From Alteromonas halophila (GTDB taxonomy: Bacteria; Pseudomonadota; Gammaproteobacteria; Enterobacterales; Alteromonadaceae), in the NCBI RefSeq assembly GCF_014651815.1, contig NZ_BMXP01000002.1, positions 572,689 to 636,688 on the forward strand: DNA of 64,000 nt, read 5' to 3'. Shown here piece by piece: positions 26,890 through 34,803 of the stretch. Under the pieces are notes generated by a model, which worked only from the letters and a program-made list of their open reading frames with translations, had not been told where the DNA came from and did no database searches. Both the position numbers and the translations under genes were made by a program. Each line of letters begins with the position of its first letter. The first letter of the stretch is position 1.

Positions 26890-27245
26890 TCAAACACACT
26901 CCATGGTAATCGTACCCGCCGGCGTCGGGGACGTTGCTCAATGATCTGATACGGCAGCAGAAAGCTGTCGAGCTTTTCACCCTCAGCAGAGAGCAACGTG
27001 AAACGGGTATCGCGGGTAATTTTTAACGGAAGGATCATACGGTTACTGGTAAAGCAGCCTGCCGGTTTCTCGTTTACACGCAGGCAGGGGAGCGGCGTAA
27101 TCCCTTCAATCTGAACCTCAACGTCAGCCTGACAAAATTCGTCATCTGACGACACCAGACATGCGCCTGGCTGAACCTCCCACTCCACTGCATCCGTCGC
27201 TGAGGCGGTAATTAAAAGGCCTGCACAAAGCAGTATGCGAAGCAT
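26886..27245 (-). CDS. Small periplasmic protein, DUF3019-like
   Basis: This is a 119-residue exported protein with a signal peptide (MLRILLCAGLLITASATDA). The mature part is a small beta-rich domain with four cysteines (GACLVS, FCQAD, PCLRV, GCFTS) that could form two disulfides. It ends in a basic segment (QRPRRRRVRLPW). The pattern and the neighbourhood beside MipA and a two-component system match DUF3019 proteins of Shewanella and Alteromonas. Its role is unknown; it may modulate the sensor kinase of the same operon, which is inference. Confidence 0.65.
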   Translation of the reverse strand: MLRILLCAGLLITASATDAVEWEVQPGACLVSSDDEFCQADVEVQIEGITPLPCLRVNEKPAGCFTSNRMILPLKITRDTRFTLLSAEGEKLDSFLLPYQIIEQRPRRRRVRLPWSVFE

Positions 27246-27261
27246 GTCTTATCATCCTTCC

Positions 27262-28131
27262 CTAGAATCGATAGGCTACACCAGCAAACATCGTATAAAC
27301 CGTGTTGTCTTCGACCAGCGGGCTGTCTGTCATACCACTATGCAGGCGACGCGCGCCCACCCGGGCGAGCCAGCGCCAGTGGTTGTTAATACGGTACAGG
27401 GCACTGATATCAACGCCTATCTGCATGCCTCCGGCAGCGGTATACACGGTAGCCGATGCTGGCTTATCATCAGCATGGATTCCATAATAATAGTCACTCA
27501 GACCCTTTCCTTTATACAAAAGTTTCGTGCCAACTGCGATCCGCAGGTGCTGGGTGGGCGATGTGGTATATCGGTATTCCAGTGCGCCATGCTGTCCGTT
27601 ATACACACTGCTGATGTCGCTGGCCAGCATCAGCCGCACATGATGGTTACGATTGTGCCATTGCCAGCGTACGCCGGCATCCAGTGCCCAGCGCCGTGAA
27701 GACACGTCATCGACAGATATCCGCTGAGGCTCCTGCTGCGCCTTATCGACCAGGCCATTGCTACTCAGTGTAGCGGCAGGTATAAGAATATTGGCGGAGT
27801 GCCAGAAACTGAAGTTTGCCTTCTCAGCGTTGGGGACCACAAACACATCAATACTGGTATTTGAGGATGGAAAAAACTGAACGCCGGTTTCTAAATTATC
27901 AAAATAGAACGTTTCGCCGTAGTAGGCAATATCGGGCAGCAGAACATAAGGGATGGTGTCGCCGTCGACCAGCGGGTTGCTACGACCGCCAATTCCCACT
28001 GCCACTCCCAGTTGCCAGCTGTTGGCAGTGATACAGGACTGCCCGTCGCTGCACTGCGAACCGGCACTGTATGCTGACAAACTGTAAATGCAGGCGCACC
28101 ACGCCAACAGGCTTACAAATCCACGTTTCAT
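27262..28131 (-). CDS. MipA/OmpV family outer-membrane protein
   Basis: This protein of about 289 residues has a signal peptide (MKRGFVSLLAWCACIYSLSAYSA cleaved near SAG) and a beta-barrel pattern of alternating strands ending in the aromatic residue expected of outer-membrane proteins (FAGVAYRF). The N-terminal segment WQLGVAVGIGGRSNPLVDGDTIP resembles the conserved start of MipA/OmpV barrels. GTG 28143 is also in frame; I prefer ATG 28131. It is the first gene of the mipA-DUF3019-regulator-kinase operon. E. coli MipA links murein synthases and hydrolases, but many relatives are simply porin-like. Confidence 0.8.
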   Translation of the reverse strand: MKRGFVSLLAWCACIYSLSAYSAGSQCSDGQSCITANSWQLGVAVGIGGRSNPLVDGDTIPYVLLPDIAYYGETFYFDNLETGVQFFPSSNTSIDVFVVPNAEKANFSFWHSANILIPAATLSSNGLVDKAQQEPQRISVDDVSSRRWALDAGVRWQWHNRNHHVRLMLASDISSVYNGQHGALEYRYTTSPTQHLRIAVGTKLLYKGKGLSDYYYGIHADDKPASATVYTAAGGMQIGVDISALYRINNHWRWLARVGARRLHSGMTDSPLVEDNTVYTMFAGVAYRF

Positions 28132-28435
28132 TGCTGACCACACCTATTTTCTGTCGCTCGCTACGCTGCGCGAGTGTAATACACCTCATGATGGCCCATA
28201 AGCAGCAAACTTTCGGTACATTGTGCACAAATACGTCCGGGTTGCAGACTTATCACCGCGCTGGACACGCACACCGAGGAACATCAGGAGAAGGTGGTGA
28301 TAAATTACCAGAAGCCGGGGAACCAGACACGGGCCAGTTACAATTAATCACAAATATGTGCATATTCGATCGTTTTTTCTAAAAGTGATTGGGTAGCCTG
28401 TTAGCTAAACGATAAGCGTTAAGGGACTCACAAAA

Positions 28436-28657
28436 ATGCGACCTGACAAAGATTTACTGACTTATCTGCTGGCAGTATGTATTGGCTTAACGGCGCTCGT
28501 CACCGGGCAGCGCGATAACACTGTAACTAAGGCCAGTGAACCGGCTGCGTCTGAACGCGCCGTGACAATCCTCACTGCCAGCCCGCGCCAGGCTGACCAA
28601 CTTCTGGTTCGTCATCTGAAGGCGCAGGATAACAGCGCATCTGTTTATCCACTGTAA
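28436..28657 (+). CDS. Small hypothetical protein with its own terminator
   Basis: I do not recognise the family. This 73-residue protein has an N-terminal hydrophobic stretch (YLLAVCIGLTALVTG, about residues 10-24) that could be a signal anchor. A hydrophilic tail rich in Ala, Ser and Gln follows. The start ATG 28436 is preceded by AAGGGA. A strong terminator follows the stop at 28689-28718, which supports it as a real transcript. The 28144-28435 interval upstream holds no other gene. Database comparison could not be done. Confidence 0.5.
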   Translation: MRPDKDLLTYLLAVCIGLTALVTGQRDNTVTKASEPAASERAVTILTASPRQADQLLVRHLKAQDNSASVYPL

Positions 28658-28688
28658 CCGGCTCTACTTGGCCCGTTCAGGGCTGTTT

Positions 28689-28718
28689 GGCGTCCGGGGC
28701 ATCCCGGCCGCCTTTTTT
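28689..28718 (+). terminator. Strong rho-independent terminator after the small ORF
   Basis: GGCGTCCGGG and CCCGGCCGCC form a 10-bp GC-rich stem with one mismatch around GCAT, followed by six T residues. It ends right at the stop codon of the convergent MCP gene. Confidence 0.85.
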
Positions 28719-29943
28719 ATTCAATAAACCGTGCCAGCTGCTCGCTGGTATTGCCGGACAGCGCCTGCGCCTGCTTCGCCTGACGATCAACCTCCTGCAT
28801 CTGATGCTGGACCTGGTCACTGAGCTTTCGAATATCTGAGACGGAGTGTTCGGTATGTGTATATTTGTCTTTCAGGGAGCCCACCGCACTAAGAATATTG
28901 TCAATCTCGCGGGTATTGCGCTCAAAATCCTCAACCATGGTGGTAAAGGTCGTGGCTGTGTTGTCGAGTTGTTCACGCATGTCTTCGGACTCGCCCATCA
29001 CTTTGGTCGACTCTTTCTGGGTGTTTTCGACCAGCGACTCCATATCGGTGAGAAAACGGCTTATCTGGCCCGTCGCATCGGCTACTTTCGCTGACAGCGT
29101 TCTGACCTCATCGGCAACCACCGCAAAGCCGCGTCCTGACTCGCCGGCACGGGCCGCCTCAATGGCTGCATTCAGTGCCAGCAGATTAGTCTGATCGGCA
29201 AACTCTTCCACCATTTTCAGAATGTTTCTGACATTCCCGGCGTTTTCCTGTAAGCCGTCAACGGTTTGTGAAAACTGCGAAAGCAGCGCGTTGATACGGG
29301 TGATCTGGCGCTGGCAATGCTGCAACTGATCGCTGGCCTGATTGGCACTGGTCATATTGTGCTGATTACGATCGGAAACCGTTTCCGATGCACCAACAAT
29401 GTCCTGAATGCTGTTGCTGATGTCTTCGCTGGCCGCTGCCACATCGTGACTCAGTTGTTTTTGGCGGTCGGCGTTGCCATAGGTGTCCTGCACAGTCAGT
29501 GCAACCTCCTCATTAGCCAGGCTGCCCTGCTGTGCCTGCGTATGGATCTGCAGCATCAGGGCGGCCAGATTCTCAACAAACAGGTTGTAGGCGTCGGATA
29601 ATTCGCGAAATTCATCGCGGGTAAATGCCGGCAACTGACCACTGAGGTTACCGCGGGTATGATTAATATTATTCAGCGATGCAAGCAGTGCCTTCACGGG
29701 GCGGACAATCAGGTAGTGAAGATAAAAAATGGTAAACGCGACACACAGCACGCTGCCAATAAACAGTACAAGGCTCCAGAACTTCAGGCTTTCGCGACTG
29801 TCTTGTGCGCCGCTGGCATACTGGTACAGCAGGAAAAAACTGGCCAGCTGGAATAAAAACAGAAATAACACATTGCCAATAATCTTGCGGTTTAAGGTGA
29901 AGAAAAAGGTTTTCTCAATGGTGCTGTAAAGGTTCCGGAACAT
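28717..29943 (-). CDS. Methyl-accepting chemotaxis protein
   Basis: This is a 408-residue chemoreceptor with two membrane helices close together (about residues 22-44 and 56-80). They leave only a very short periplasmic loop, so sensing is probably membrane-based or cytoplasmic. A HAMP segment follows (about 80-135), then the coiled-coil signalling domain with the highly conserved hairpin tip [20 protein letters not shown] and the downstream [15 protein letters not shown]. Such receptors control CheA. No other chemotaxis genes are adjacent. Confidence 0.93.
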   Translation of the reverse strand: MFRNLYSTIEKTFFFTLNRKIIGNVLFLFLFQLASFFLLYQYASGAQDSRESLKFWSLVLFIGSVLCVAFTIFYLHYLIVRPVKALLASLNNINHTRGNLSGQLPAFTRDEFRELSDAYNLFVENLAALMLQIHTQAQQGSLANEEVALTVQDTYGNADRQKQLSHDVAAASEDISNSIQDIVGASETVSDRNQHNMTSANQASDQLQHCQRQITRINALLSQFSQTVDGLQENAGNVRNILKMVEEFADQTNLLALNAAIEAARAGESGRGFAVVADEVRTLSAKVADATGQISRFLTDMESLVENTQKESTKVMGESEDMREQLDNTATTFTTMVEDFERNTREIDNILSAVGSLKDKYTHTEHSVSDIRKLSDQVQHQMQEVDRQAKQAQALSGNTSEQLARFIE

Positions 29944-30046
29944 AATAGTATGGCGGTTGCTGCAGGTCGCAGAAAAGATAGCGGAAACCGGCTGGCCTGT
30001 CGACCAGCCCCTGTGATCTGAATCAAGTAAGGTGCAAACTGGTGTG

Positions 30047-30459
30047 TCAGGCAGTGGGGAAATACCGGTTTACCAATGGTGTGACCTTTCCTTCGATGCG
30101 TCTGGGTTTGTCTTTTGTTCGGGGAAGCCGTCCCATACCGGCAAACAGGCAGTACCAGGAAGGCTTCAGGTACACCAGTTGCTCGCGCACCTCATTGAGC
30201 GCACCGTCAAAGTCGCCGCACCAGTTTGAAAAGCTGATCCCTACTTTATAGGTGGCATCACAGGCGCTCATCCAGGTCGCCTCGCTGATTCCCAGTGTTT
30301 TAAAAAAGGCGTAGAGCCCTCTCCCACACCTACGGTGCCGATGTCGGCAGACTATATAAGCGTGATATGTGATGCAGGCCAGTGTTTCGACAGCAGGCAG
30401 GCCGACATCCAGCCCGCCGTGCCGCCCCCTACGATGACAACCCTGGCCGGCGGTGTCAT
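30047..30459 (-). pseudogene. Broken flavin-dependent tryptophan-halogenase-like gene
   Basis: From ATG 30459 the frame encodes RVVIVGGGTAGWMSACLLSK, the FAD-binding GxGxxG start of tryptophan halogenases. It then meets an in-frame TAG where the family has the Glu of IES. The region continues with GTVGVGEGSTPF, shifts frame near 30305, and resumes as KTLGISEATWMSACDATYKVG. After about 20 more residues it jumps to a C-terminal-like stretch (LKPSWYCLFAGMGRLP) and ends. Intact halogenases are about 500 residues; only about 135 codons remain. So there is a nonsense mutation, a frameshift and a large internal deletion. The ATG overlaps the stop of the upstream nagR gene, indicating former operon membership. 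Confidence 0.8.
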
Positions 30460-31487
30460 GCGTCCCTCCGGGTGGACGCGCGAACCAATAGCTCCGGAAC
30501 AAAATAGACTGGCTCTGCTGGACTTAATTTGCCAGTGCGCTTACGCACTTTCAGGCTACTGATCAGTGACGAGGTAGCCGAGCGGGCAATATCCGCCGTT
30601 GGCTGCGTCGCCGTGGTCAGTGGCGGAAAAGTCTGGCGCGAGAAGGGGCTGTTTTCAAACCCGGCAATGGCGAGATCGCCCGGCACATCAAAGCCCTTCA
30701 TACGTGCGCCATACAGCATACCGGCGGCAATTTCGTCGTTACAGGCAAATACCGCGGAAGGAGGGAGATCCAGCGAAAGCAACGATTCTGCACTGTGTAC
30801 CCCGGTACCGAATGAGTAGGTACCGTCGATCAGCAAGGAAGGATCCTGCGTAATACCATGTTTGTTCAGTGCCGCCAGATAGCCGTTTTGCCGCTCGATG
30901 GTCGAGTGGTGCTCCCGTTCTCCGGCAATAAAGGCGATACGCCGGTGACCTTCTGTTATCAGGTGTTCAGTGATCGCAAACGCGGCCTCATAGTCGTTTA
31001 TCAGCACACAGGGCAGAGATGTATCTGGTGCTTTCTCTCCAGACAGGACTCTGACATAACAGATCCCTTTGTCATCCAGTGCCTGCAGCACGTCGGGCAT
31101 TTCTGAGAGGGGCGGAGAGAGGATCAGGCCCGCTACGCGTGCGCTTTCCACCATGGTCATGATTTCCGGAATAATGCCGGGACTTGCAGCATTACAGGGG
31201 TGGATTAACAGTTCATACCCGTTGTGACGGCATTCCTGCAAAATACCCTGCTGCATATCAATCACATAGTAGGCATTTGGGTTATCGTACACATAACTTA
31301 AAACGAAGTTTTCACGGCCTGCGAGATCCCGCGCTGCTTTATTGGGCCTGTAATCCAGCGCAGCAATTGCATCCTGCACTTTCTTCAGCGTGTCCGGCTT
31401 TACGGTGCCTTCGTTATTGATTACCCGTGACACAGTTTTTATCGACACCCCGGCTTGCTCTGCCACACTTTTAATGGTTGCTGGCAC
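30456..31487 (-). CDS. nagR: LacI-family repressor of N-acetylglucosamine genes (NagR-type)
   Basis: This 343-residue regulator has a LacI-type helix-turn-helix (residues about 3-50: TIKSVAEQAGVSIKTVSRVINNEGTV), a hinge helix (NKAARDLAGR), and a periplasmic-binding-protein-like sugar domain. It is divergent from nagK-nagB-nagA-nagP. Two identical palindromes (ATGACAGCGTTGTCAT) lie in the shared promoter region, as expected for a LacI-family dimer. In Alteromonadales and Shewanella a LacI-type NagR often replaces the enterobacterial NagC. The effector is probably GlcNAc-6-phosphate or a related sugar; this is inferred from context. Confidence 0.85.
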   Translation of the reverse strand: MPATIKSVAEQAGVSIKTVSRVINNEGTVKPDTLKKVQDAIAALDYRPNKAARDLAGRENFVLSYVYDNPNAYYVIDMQQGILQECRHNGYELLIHPCNAASPGIIPEIMTMVESARVAGLILSPPLSEMPDVLQALDDKGICYVRVLSGEKAPDTSLPCVLINDYEAAFAITEHLITEGHRRIAFIAGEREHHSTIERQNGYLAALNKHGITQDPSLLIDGTYSFGTGVHSAESLLSLDLPPSAVFACNDEIAAGMLYGARMKGFDVPGDLAIAGFENSPFSRQTFPPLTTATQPTADIARSATSSLISSLKVRKRTGKLSPAEPVYFVPELLVRASTRRDA

Positions 31488-31617
31488 TGACGATCTCCAA
31501 AAAATTACCTTATTTCAGTAAGTTAAAATGTAATTTGGCGTAAAAAATACACAGGTTTTAACATTTGTTTAAATTTGAGTTTGCAAGAGTACTACTTCTG
31601 ATGTAATGCTAACAATC

Positions 31618-31635
31618 AATGACAGCGTTGTCATT
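31618..31635. promoter_or_regulatory. NagR operator 1
   Basis: AATGACAGCGTTGTCATT consists of two inverted arms (AATGACA and TGTCATT) around a 4-base centre, an even-length palindrome typical of LacI-family operators. The same core recurs 64 bases downstream. It lies 139 bases before the nagK start. Assignment to the adjacent NagR is inferred. Confidence 0.75.
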
Positions 31636-31681
31636 ATTCTTGGCGAATAAGTGCAACGACTTGTCATTTTATTTCACAATA

Positions 31682-31699
31682 AATGACAGCGTTGTCATC
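31682..31699. promoter_or_regulatory. NagR operator 2
   Basis: AATGACAGCGTTGTCATC repeats the core of operator 1 (ATGACAGCGTTGTCAT is identical). It lies 75 bases before nagK, where a bound repressor would block RNA polymerase. Two sites 64 bp apart could allow cooperative binding or DNA looping. Confidence 0.75.
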
Positions 31700-31773
31700 T
31701 TGCGTTATGGTGACAATGTTCAGGAAGCCTGAAATACTTCCCTCTGCCTGAAGAGGGACAAAAACAGAGTGTA

Positions 31774-32661
31774 ATGATGACGAAATATTTTATTGGCATT
31801 GACGGAGGCGGAACCCGCTGTCGCGCAAGACTTGAGGATGCGCATGGCAAGCTGCTAGGTCAGGGTGAAGGAGGGGCGGCCAACATTATGCGCAACCCGG
31901 CTCAGGCGACGACATCAATCGTCGATGCGTGCACCCGGGCAGTCGCGGCGTCAACGCTGCCGGTACAGTTAAAAGAGATTACGGTGGGAGCCGGACTGGC
32001 AGGCGCCAATATCCCCAGTGCCTGTCACGCATTCAGCAACTGGCAGCATCCCTTTGACAGCCTGTCAGTGTTAAGTGACTTGCACGCGGCCTGCCTGGGC
32101 GCGCATGACGGTCAGGACGGCGCCGTCATTGTGTGTGGCACCGGCTCGTCGGCCACACGGTGTGTGAATGGCGAATTTATTGATATTGGCGGACACGGCT
32201 TTCTGGTCGGTGATATTGCCAGTGGCGCCTGGCTGGGCCTGAAGGCGGTACAGCATACGTTACTGGCACTGGACGGACTGATTCCACGAGATCCGCTGTG
32301 TGAAGCGGTATGCGCAACCTTTGACGTGCAGGACGACAGCGCGCTGATTCAGAAAGTCAGCGCCTTTGAAGCAAAAGACTATGCCGTGCTTGCCCCGGCC
32401 ATGGTAACCCTGAACACCGACGGTGATGCGGTGGCACGCAGCCTGTTTGACGAAGGCAGTGCCTATCTTCGTCGCATCGCGCATCACTTACTGGACAACA
32501 GCAACCTCCCGCTGTGCCTGATTGGCGGATTATCGGATACGTACAAGCCCTGGTATGACGAATCGGTTCGCGCGCGTATACAGCCATGTAAGTCAAGCCC
32601 GGAGCAGGGTGCGATTGCCTTTGCCAAACAATCAATCAAACAGGGAGCACAGCAATTATGA
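31774..32661 (+). CDS. nagK: N-acetylglucosamine kinase (BadF/BadG family)
   Basis: This 295-residue cytoplasmic kinase phosphorylates GlcNAc to GlcNAc-6-phosphate. The actin-like ATPase motifs are present: phosphate-1 loop GIDGGGTRCRARLED at residues about 8-22, a second glycine-rich phosphate loop VCGTGSSATR near residue 120, and GHGFLVGDIASGAWLG, which is typical of the BadF/BadG/BcrA/BcrD branch of sugar kinases. Two adjacent ATG codons (31774, 31777) could start it. Its end overlaps nagB-II (ATGA). This kinase is the expected first step when GlcNAc enters unphosphorylated through NagP. Confidence 0.9.
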   Translation: MMTKYFIGIDGGGTRCRARLEDAHGKLLGQGEGGAANIMRNPAQATTSIVDACTRAVAASTLPVQLKEITVGAGLAGANIPSACHAFSNWQHPFDSLSVLSDLHAACLGAHDGQDGAVIVCGTGSSATRCVNGEFIDIGGHGFLVGDIASGAWLGLKAVQHTLLALDGLIPRDPLCEAVCATFDVQDDSALIQKVSAFEAKDYAVLAPAMVTLNTDGDAVARSLFDEGSAYLRRIAHHLLDNSNLPLCLIGGLSDTYKPWYDESVRARIQPCKSSPEQGAIAFAKQSIKQGAQQL

Positions 32662-33656
32662 GAATGTCAATGATGGCGACTGAAGCCCGGCAGGCGCCGC
32701 AGGTGATTGCCCGGCAACTGGCCGACAATGCCGTGATTTGTGAACACATCGCAGAGCGACTGCGCGCTATTGCCCCCCATATGATTATGATTATCGGGCG
32801 TGGCTCTTCCGATCATGCCGGTGTGTATGCCAAATACCTGTTTGAGATTGAGATGGGCATACCGGTCTGCGCCGCAGCCCCGTCGGTATCCGGCGTTTAC
32901 GGCCGGGACTTACAGCTGGAAGGAACGGTTACGATTGTGATTTCTCAGTCTGGGCGCAGCCCCGATATTCTGAATCAGACCGAAGCGGCCAAACGTGGCG
33001 GCGCCTACACCATTGCGCTGGTCAATGACGAAACTTCGCCTCTGGCTGAGATGGTAGATGCTGTGATCCCGCTGAAAGCCGGTCAGGAAAAAGCGGTCGC
33101 TGCCACTAAGAGCTACCTGGCAACGTTGTCAGCATTGCTGCAGCTGTGCACGTTCTGGAGCCAGAATAACGCACTGTCACAATCTCTGGCGGGCCTGTCT
33201 TCACAATTATCTGCAACGCTTACGCAGGCGCAGCAACTGTCCCGGGAAAAACTCGAGAATATCAGCAGTGCTGTAGTGCTTGGCCGGGGGCTGGGCTACG
33301 CGGTTGGCCGGGAAGTCGCCTTAAAGCTAAAAGAAGTGCTGGGACTGCACGCCGAGGCCTTCAGCAGTGCCGAGTTTATTCACGGGCCGGTGACCCTGGT
33401 AGAAAAACAGCTGAGCATCATCGAACTGAACGTAAACGATGCATCAAAGCCGGTTCATGATGAGATCATGCAGGATATTGTTCGTCGCGGCGCCAAAGTC
33501 CAGTCGCTGTCCTGCAATGGGGGCGATGTGCACCCTCGCCTTCAGCCGCTGTTACTGCTTCAGCGCTTTTATCTGGATATTGAAGCGATTGCTGTGGCGA
33601 TGAGACTGGATCCCGATACGCCGCCGGGTCTCAACAAAGTAACCAAAACGGTGTGA
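32658..33656 (+). CDS. nagB: Glucosamine-6-phosphate deaminase, SIS-domain type (NagB-II)
   Basis: This 332-residue protein has two SIS sugar-isomerase domains. The first carries IIGRGSSDHAGVYAKYLFE and VISQSGRSPDILNQTEAA; the second carries LGRGLGYAVGREVALKLKEVLGLHAEAF followed by EFIHGPVTLV. This is the NagB-II type, related to the isomerase half of GlmS, which converts glucosamine-6-phosphate to fructose-6-phosphate and ammonia and substitutes for classical NagB in Shewanella and Alteromonas. The glutaminase domain of GlmS is absent. The start overlaps the nagK stop and nagA begins one base after its stop. Confidence 0.9.
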   Translation: MRMSMMATEARQAPQVIARQLADNAVICEHIAERLRAIAPHMIMIIGRGSSDHAGVYAKYLFEIEMGIPVCAAAPSVSGVYGRDLQLEGTVTIVISQSGRSPDILNQTEAAKRGGAYTIALVNDETSPLAEMVDAVIPLKAGQEKAVAATKSYLATLSALLQLCTFWSQNNALSQSLAGLSSQLSATLTQAQQLSREKLENISSAVVLGRGLGYAVGREVALKLKEVLGLHAEAFSSAEFIHGPVTLVEKQLSIIELNVNDASKPVHDEIMQDIVRRGAKVQSLSCNGGDVHPRLQPLLLLQRFYLDIEAIAVAMRLDPDTPPGLNKVTKTV

Positions 33657-33657
33657 T

Positions 33658-34803
33658 ATGAAGATTACCGCGAAAAAGGTACTGACATCTGCCGGCTGGG
33701 CAGAGAAGCAGACGGTAGAGGTGAATAAGCAGCACATTGTCAGTATCCGCCAGGCGAATGATGATGAGCTTAACCAATGCCTTGACGGCTATCTGATCCC
33801 CGGCTTTTTTGATACCCAGGTGAACGGCGGTGGTGGCATATTGTTTAATGCCACGACCAGCTACGAGGGGATCTGTCAGATGGCGGATGCACACCTTCAG
33901 TATGGCACCACCAGCATGCTGCCAACGATTATCACCGATAATGCCGACGTGATGGCGAAGGCTGCCGACGCGATCAGTGCGTGTATCGCACAGCAGCATC
34001 CGCAAATCGCCGGGGTTCATTTTGAGGGGCCATTTTTAAGTGTGGCTAAAAAAGGGGTGCACAGCGCTGAGCTGATTCGCCCGCCATCCGACCGTGAGCT
34101 GGCCATACTGTGCCGCAAAGACATTGGCCGGGTACTGACTACACTCGCGCCTGAACACACCGATGCAGGGCTTATTCGCGAGCTGGTCAGTGAGAATGTG
34201 GTGGTGGCCCTTGGCCATACCAACGCCAGTTATGAGCAGGCCCGCGCCGCGCTGGATGCAGGCGCATCAGGCTTTACCCATTTGTACAACGCAATGTCAG
34301 CCATGACCTCCCGCGCGCCCGGTGTGGTCGGTGCAGCACTCTCGGATGAAGACAGCTTCTGTGGCCTGATTGTCGATCATCACCATGTGCACCCGGCCAG
34401 CGCCAGAGCTGCGATTCGCGCCAAAAGTGCCGGCCGTATGATGCTGGTCACCGACGCGATGGCCCATGTCGGCAGTAGCCTGACCCGTATGCCGTTTTTT
34501 GACCGGGAAATAATGCGCAGCGGCGATAAGCTGACAACGGCCGATGGTACGCTGGCGGGTTCCTGTCTGGATATGCTGGGTGCGGTCATCAATACCCACC
34601 GGGATCTGGGCTTTACCCTTGAACAGGCGGTCATGATGGCCGCTGCCACACCGGCCGCTTTTATGGGGCTGGCGCAGCAGCAGGGCAGTCTGGCACCTGG
34701 GCAACAGGCCAGTATGCTGTTGCTTGACAGCGCATCACTACAGATCCGTCAAACCTGGCTGGCCGGTAAGGCCGTTAATCTACCACGCAGGAGTGAGTCA
34801 TGA
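33658..34803 (+). CDS. nagA: N-acetylglucosamine-6-phosphate deacetylase
   Basis: This 381-residue amidohydrolase removes acetate from GlcNAc-6-phosphate. Family motifs are visible: GFFDTQVNGGGG near residue 50, the metal-site Glu in HFEGPFLS near 120, histidines in ALGHTNASYEQA and FTHLYNAMSAM, the substrate-binding VDHHHVHPA, and the catalytic Asp in LVTDAMAHVG. The metal-ligand pattern matches NagA. Start ATG 33658 lies one base after nagB-II, and the stop overlaps nagP by 4 bases, so all four nag genes are tightly coupled. Confidence 0.95.
   Translation: MKITAKKVLTSAGWAEKQTVEVNKQHIVSIRQANDDELNQCLDGYLIPGFFDTQVNGGGGILFNATTSYEGICQMADAHLQYGTTSMLPTIITDNADVMAKAADAISACIAQQHPQIAGVHFEGPFLSVAKKGVHSAELIRPPSDRELAILCRKDIGRVLTTLAPEHTDAGLIRELVSENVVVALGHTNASYEQARAALDAGASGFTHLYNAMSAMTSRAPGVVGAALSDEDSFCGLIVDHHHVHPASARAAIRAKSAGRMMLVTDAMAHVGSSLTRMPFFDREIMRSGDKLTTADGTLAGSCLDMLGAVINTHRDLGFTLEQAVMMAAATPAAFMGLAQQQGSLAPGQQASMLLLDSASLQIRQTWLAGKAVNLPRRSES

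Larger units (their letters stand above)
31488..31773. promoter_or_regulatory. Divergent control region between nagR and nagK
   Basis: These 286 bases contain no gene. They hold two full operator palindromes (31618-31635 and 31682-31699), a partial copy CAACGACTTGTCATTTT at 31654-31670, and a weaker TGACAATGTTCA at 31711. The part next to nagR (31490-31600) is AT-rich and can supply its promoter. Confidence 0.6.

Noticed and set aside
30047..30502. 151-codon open frame read as an intact gene
   Set aside because: Its N-terminal third is an out-of-frame reading of the halogenase FAD-binding region; only the later part is in the ancestral frame, so it is a pseudogene.
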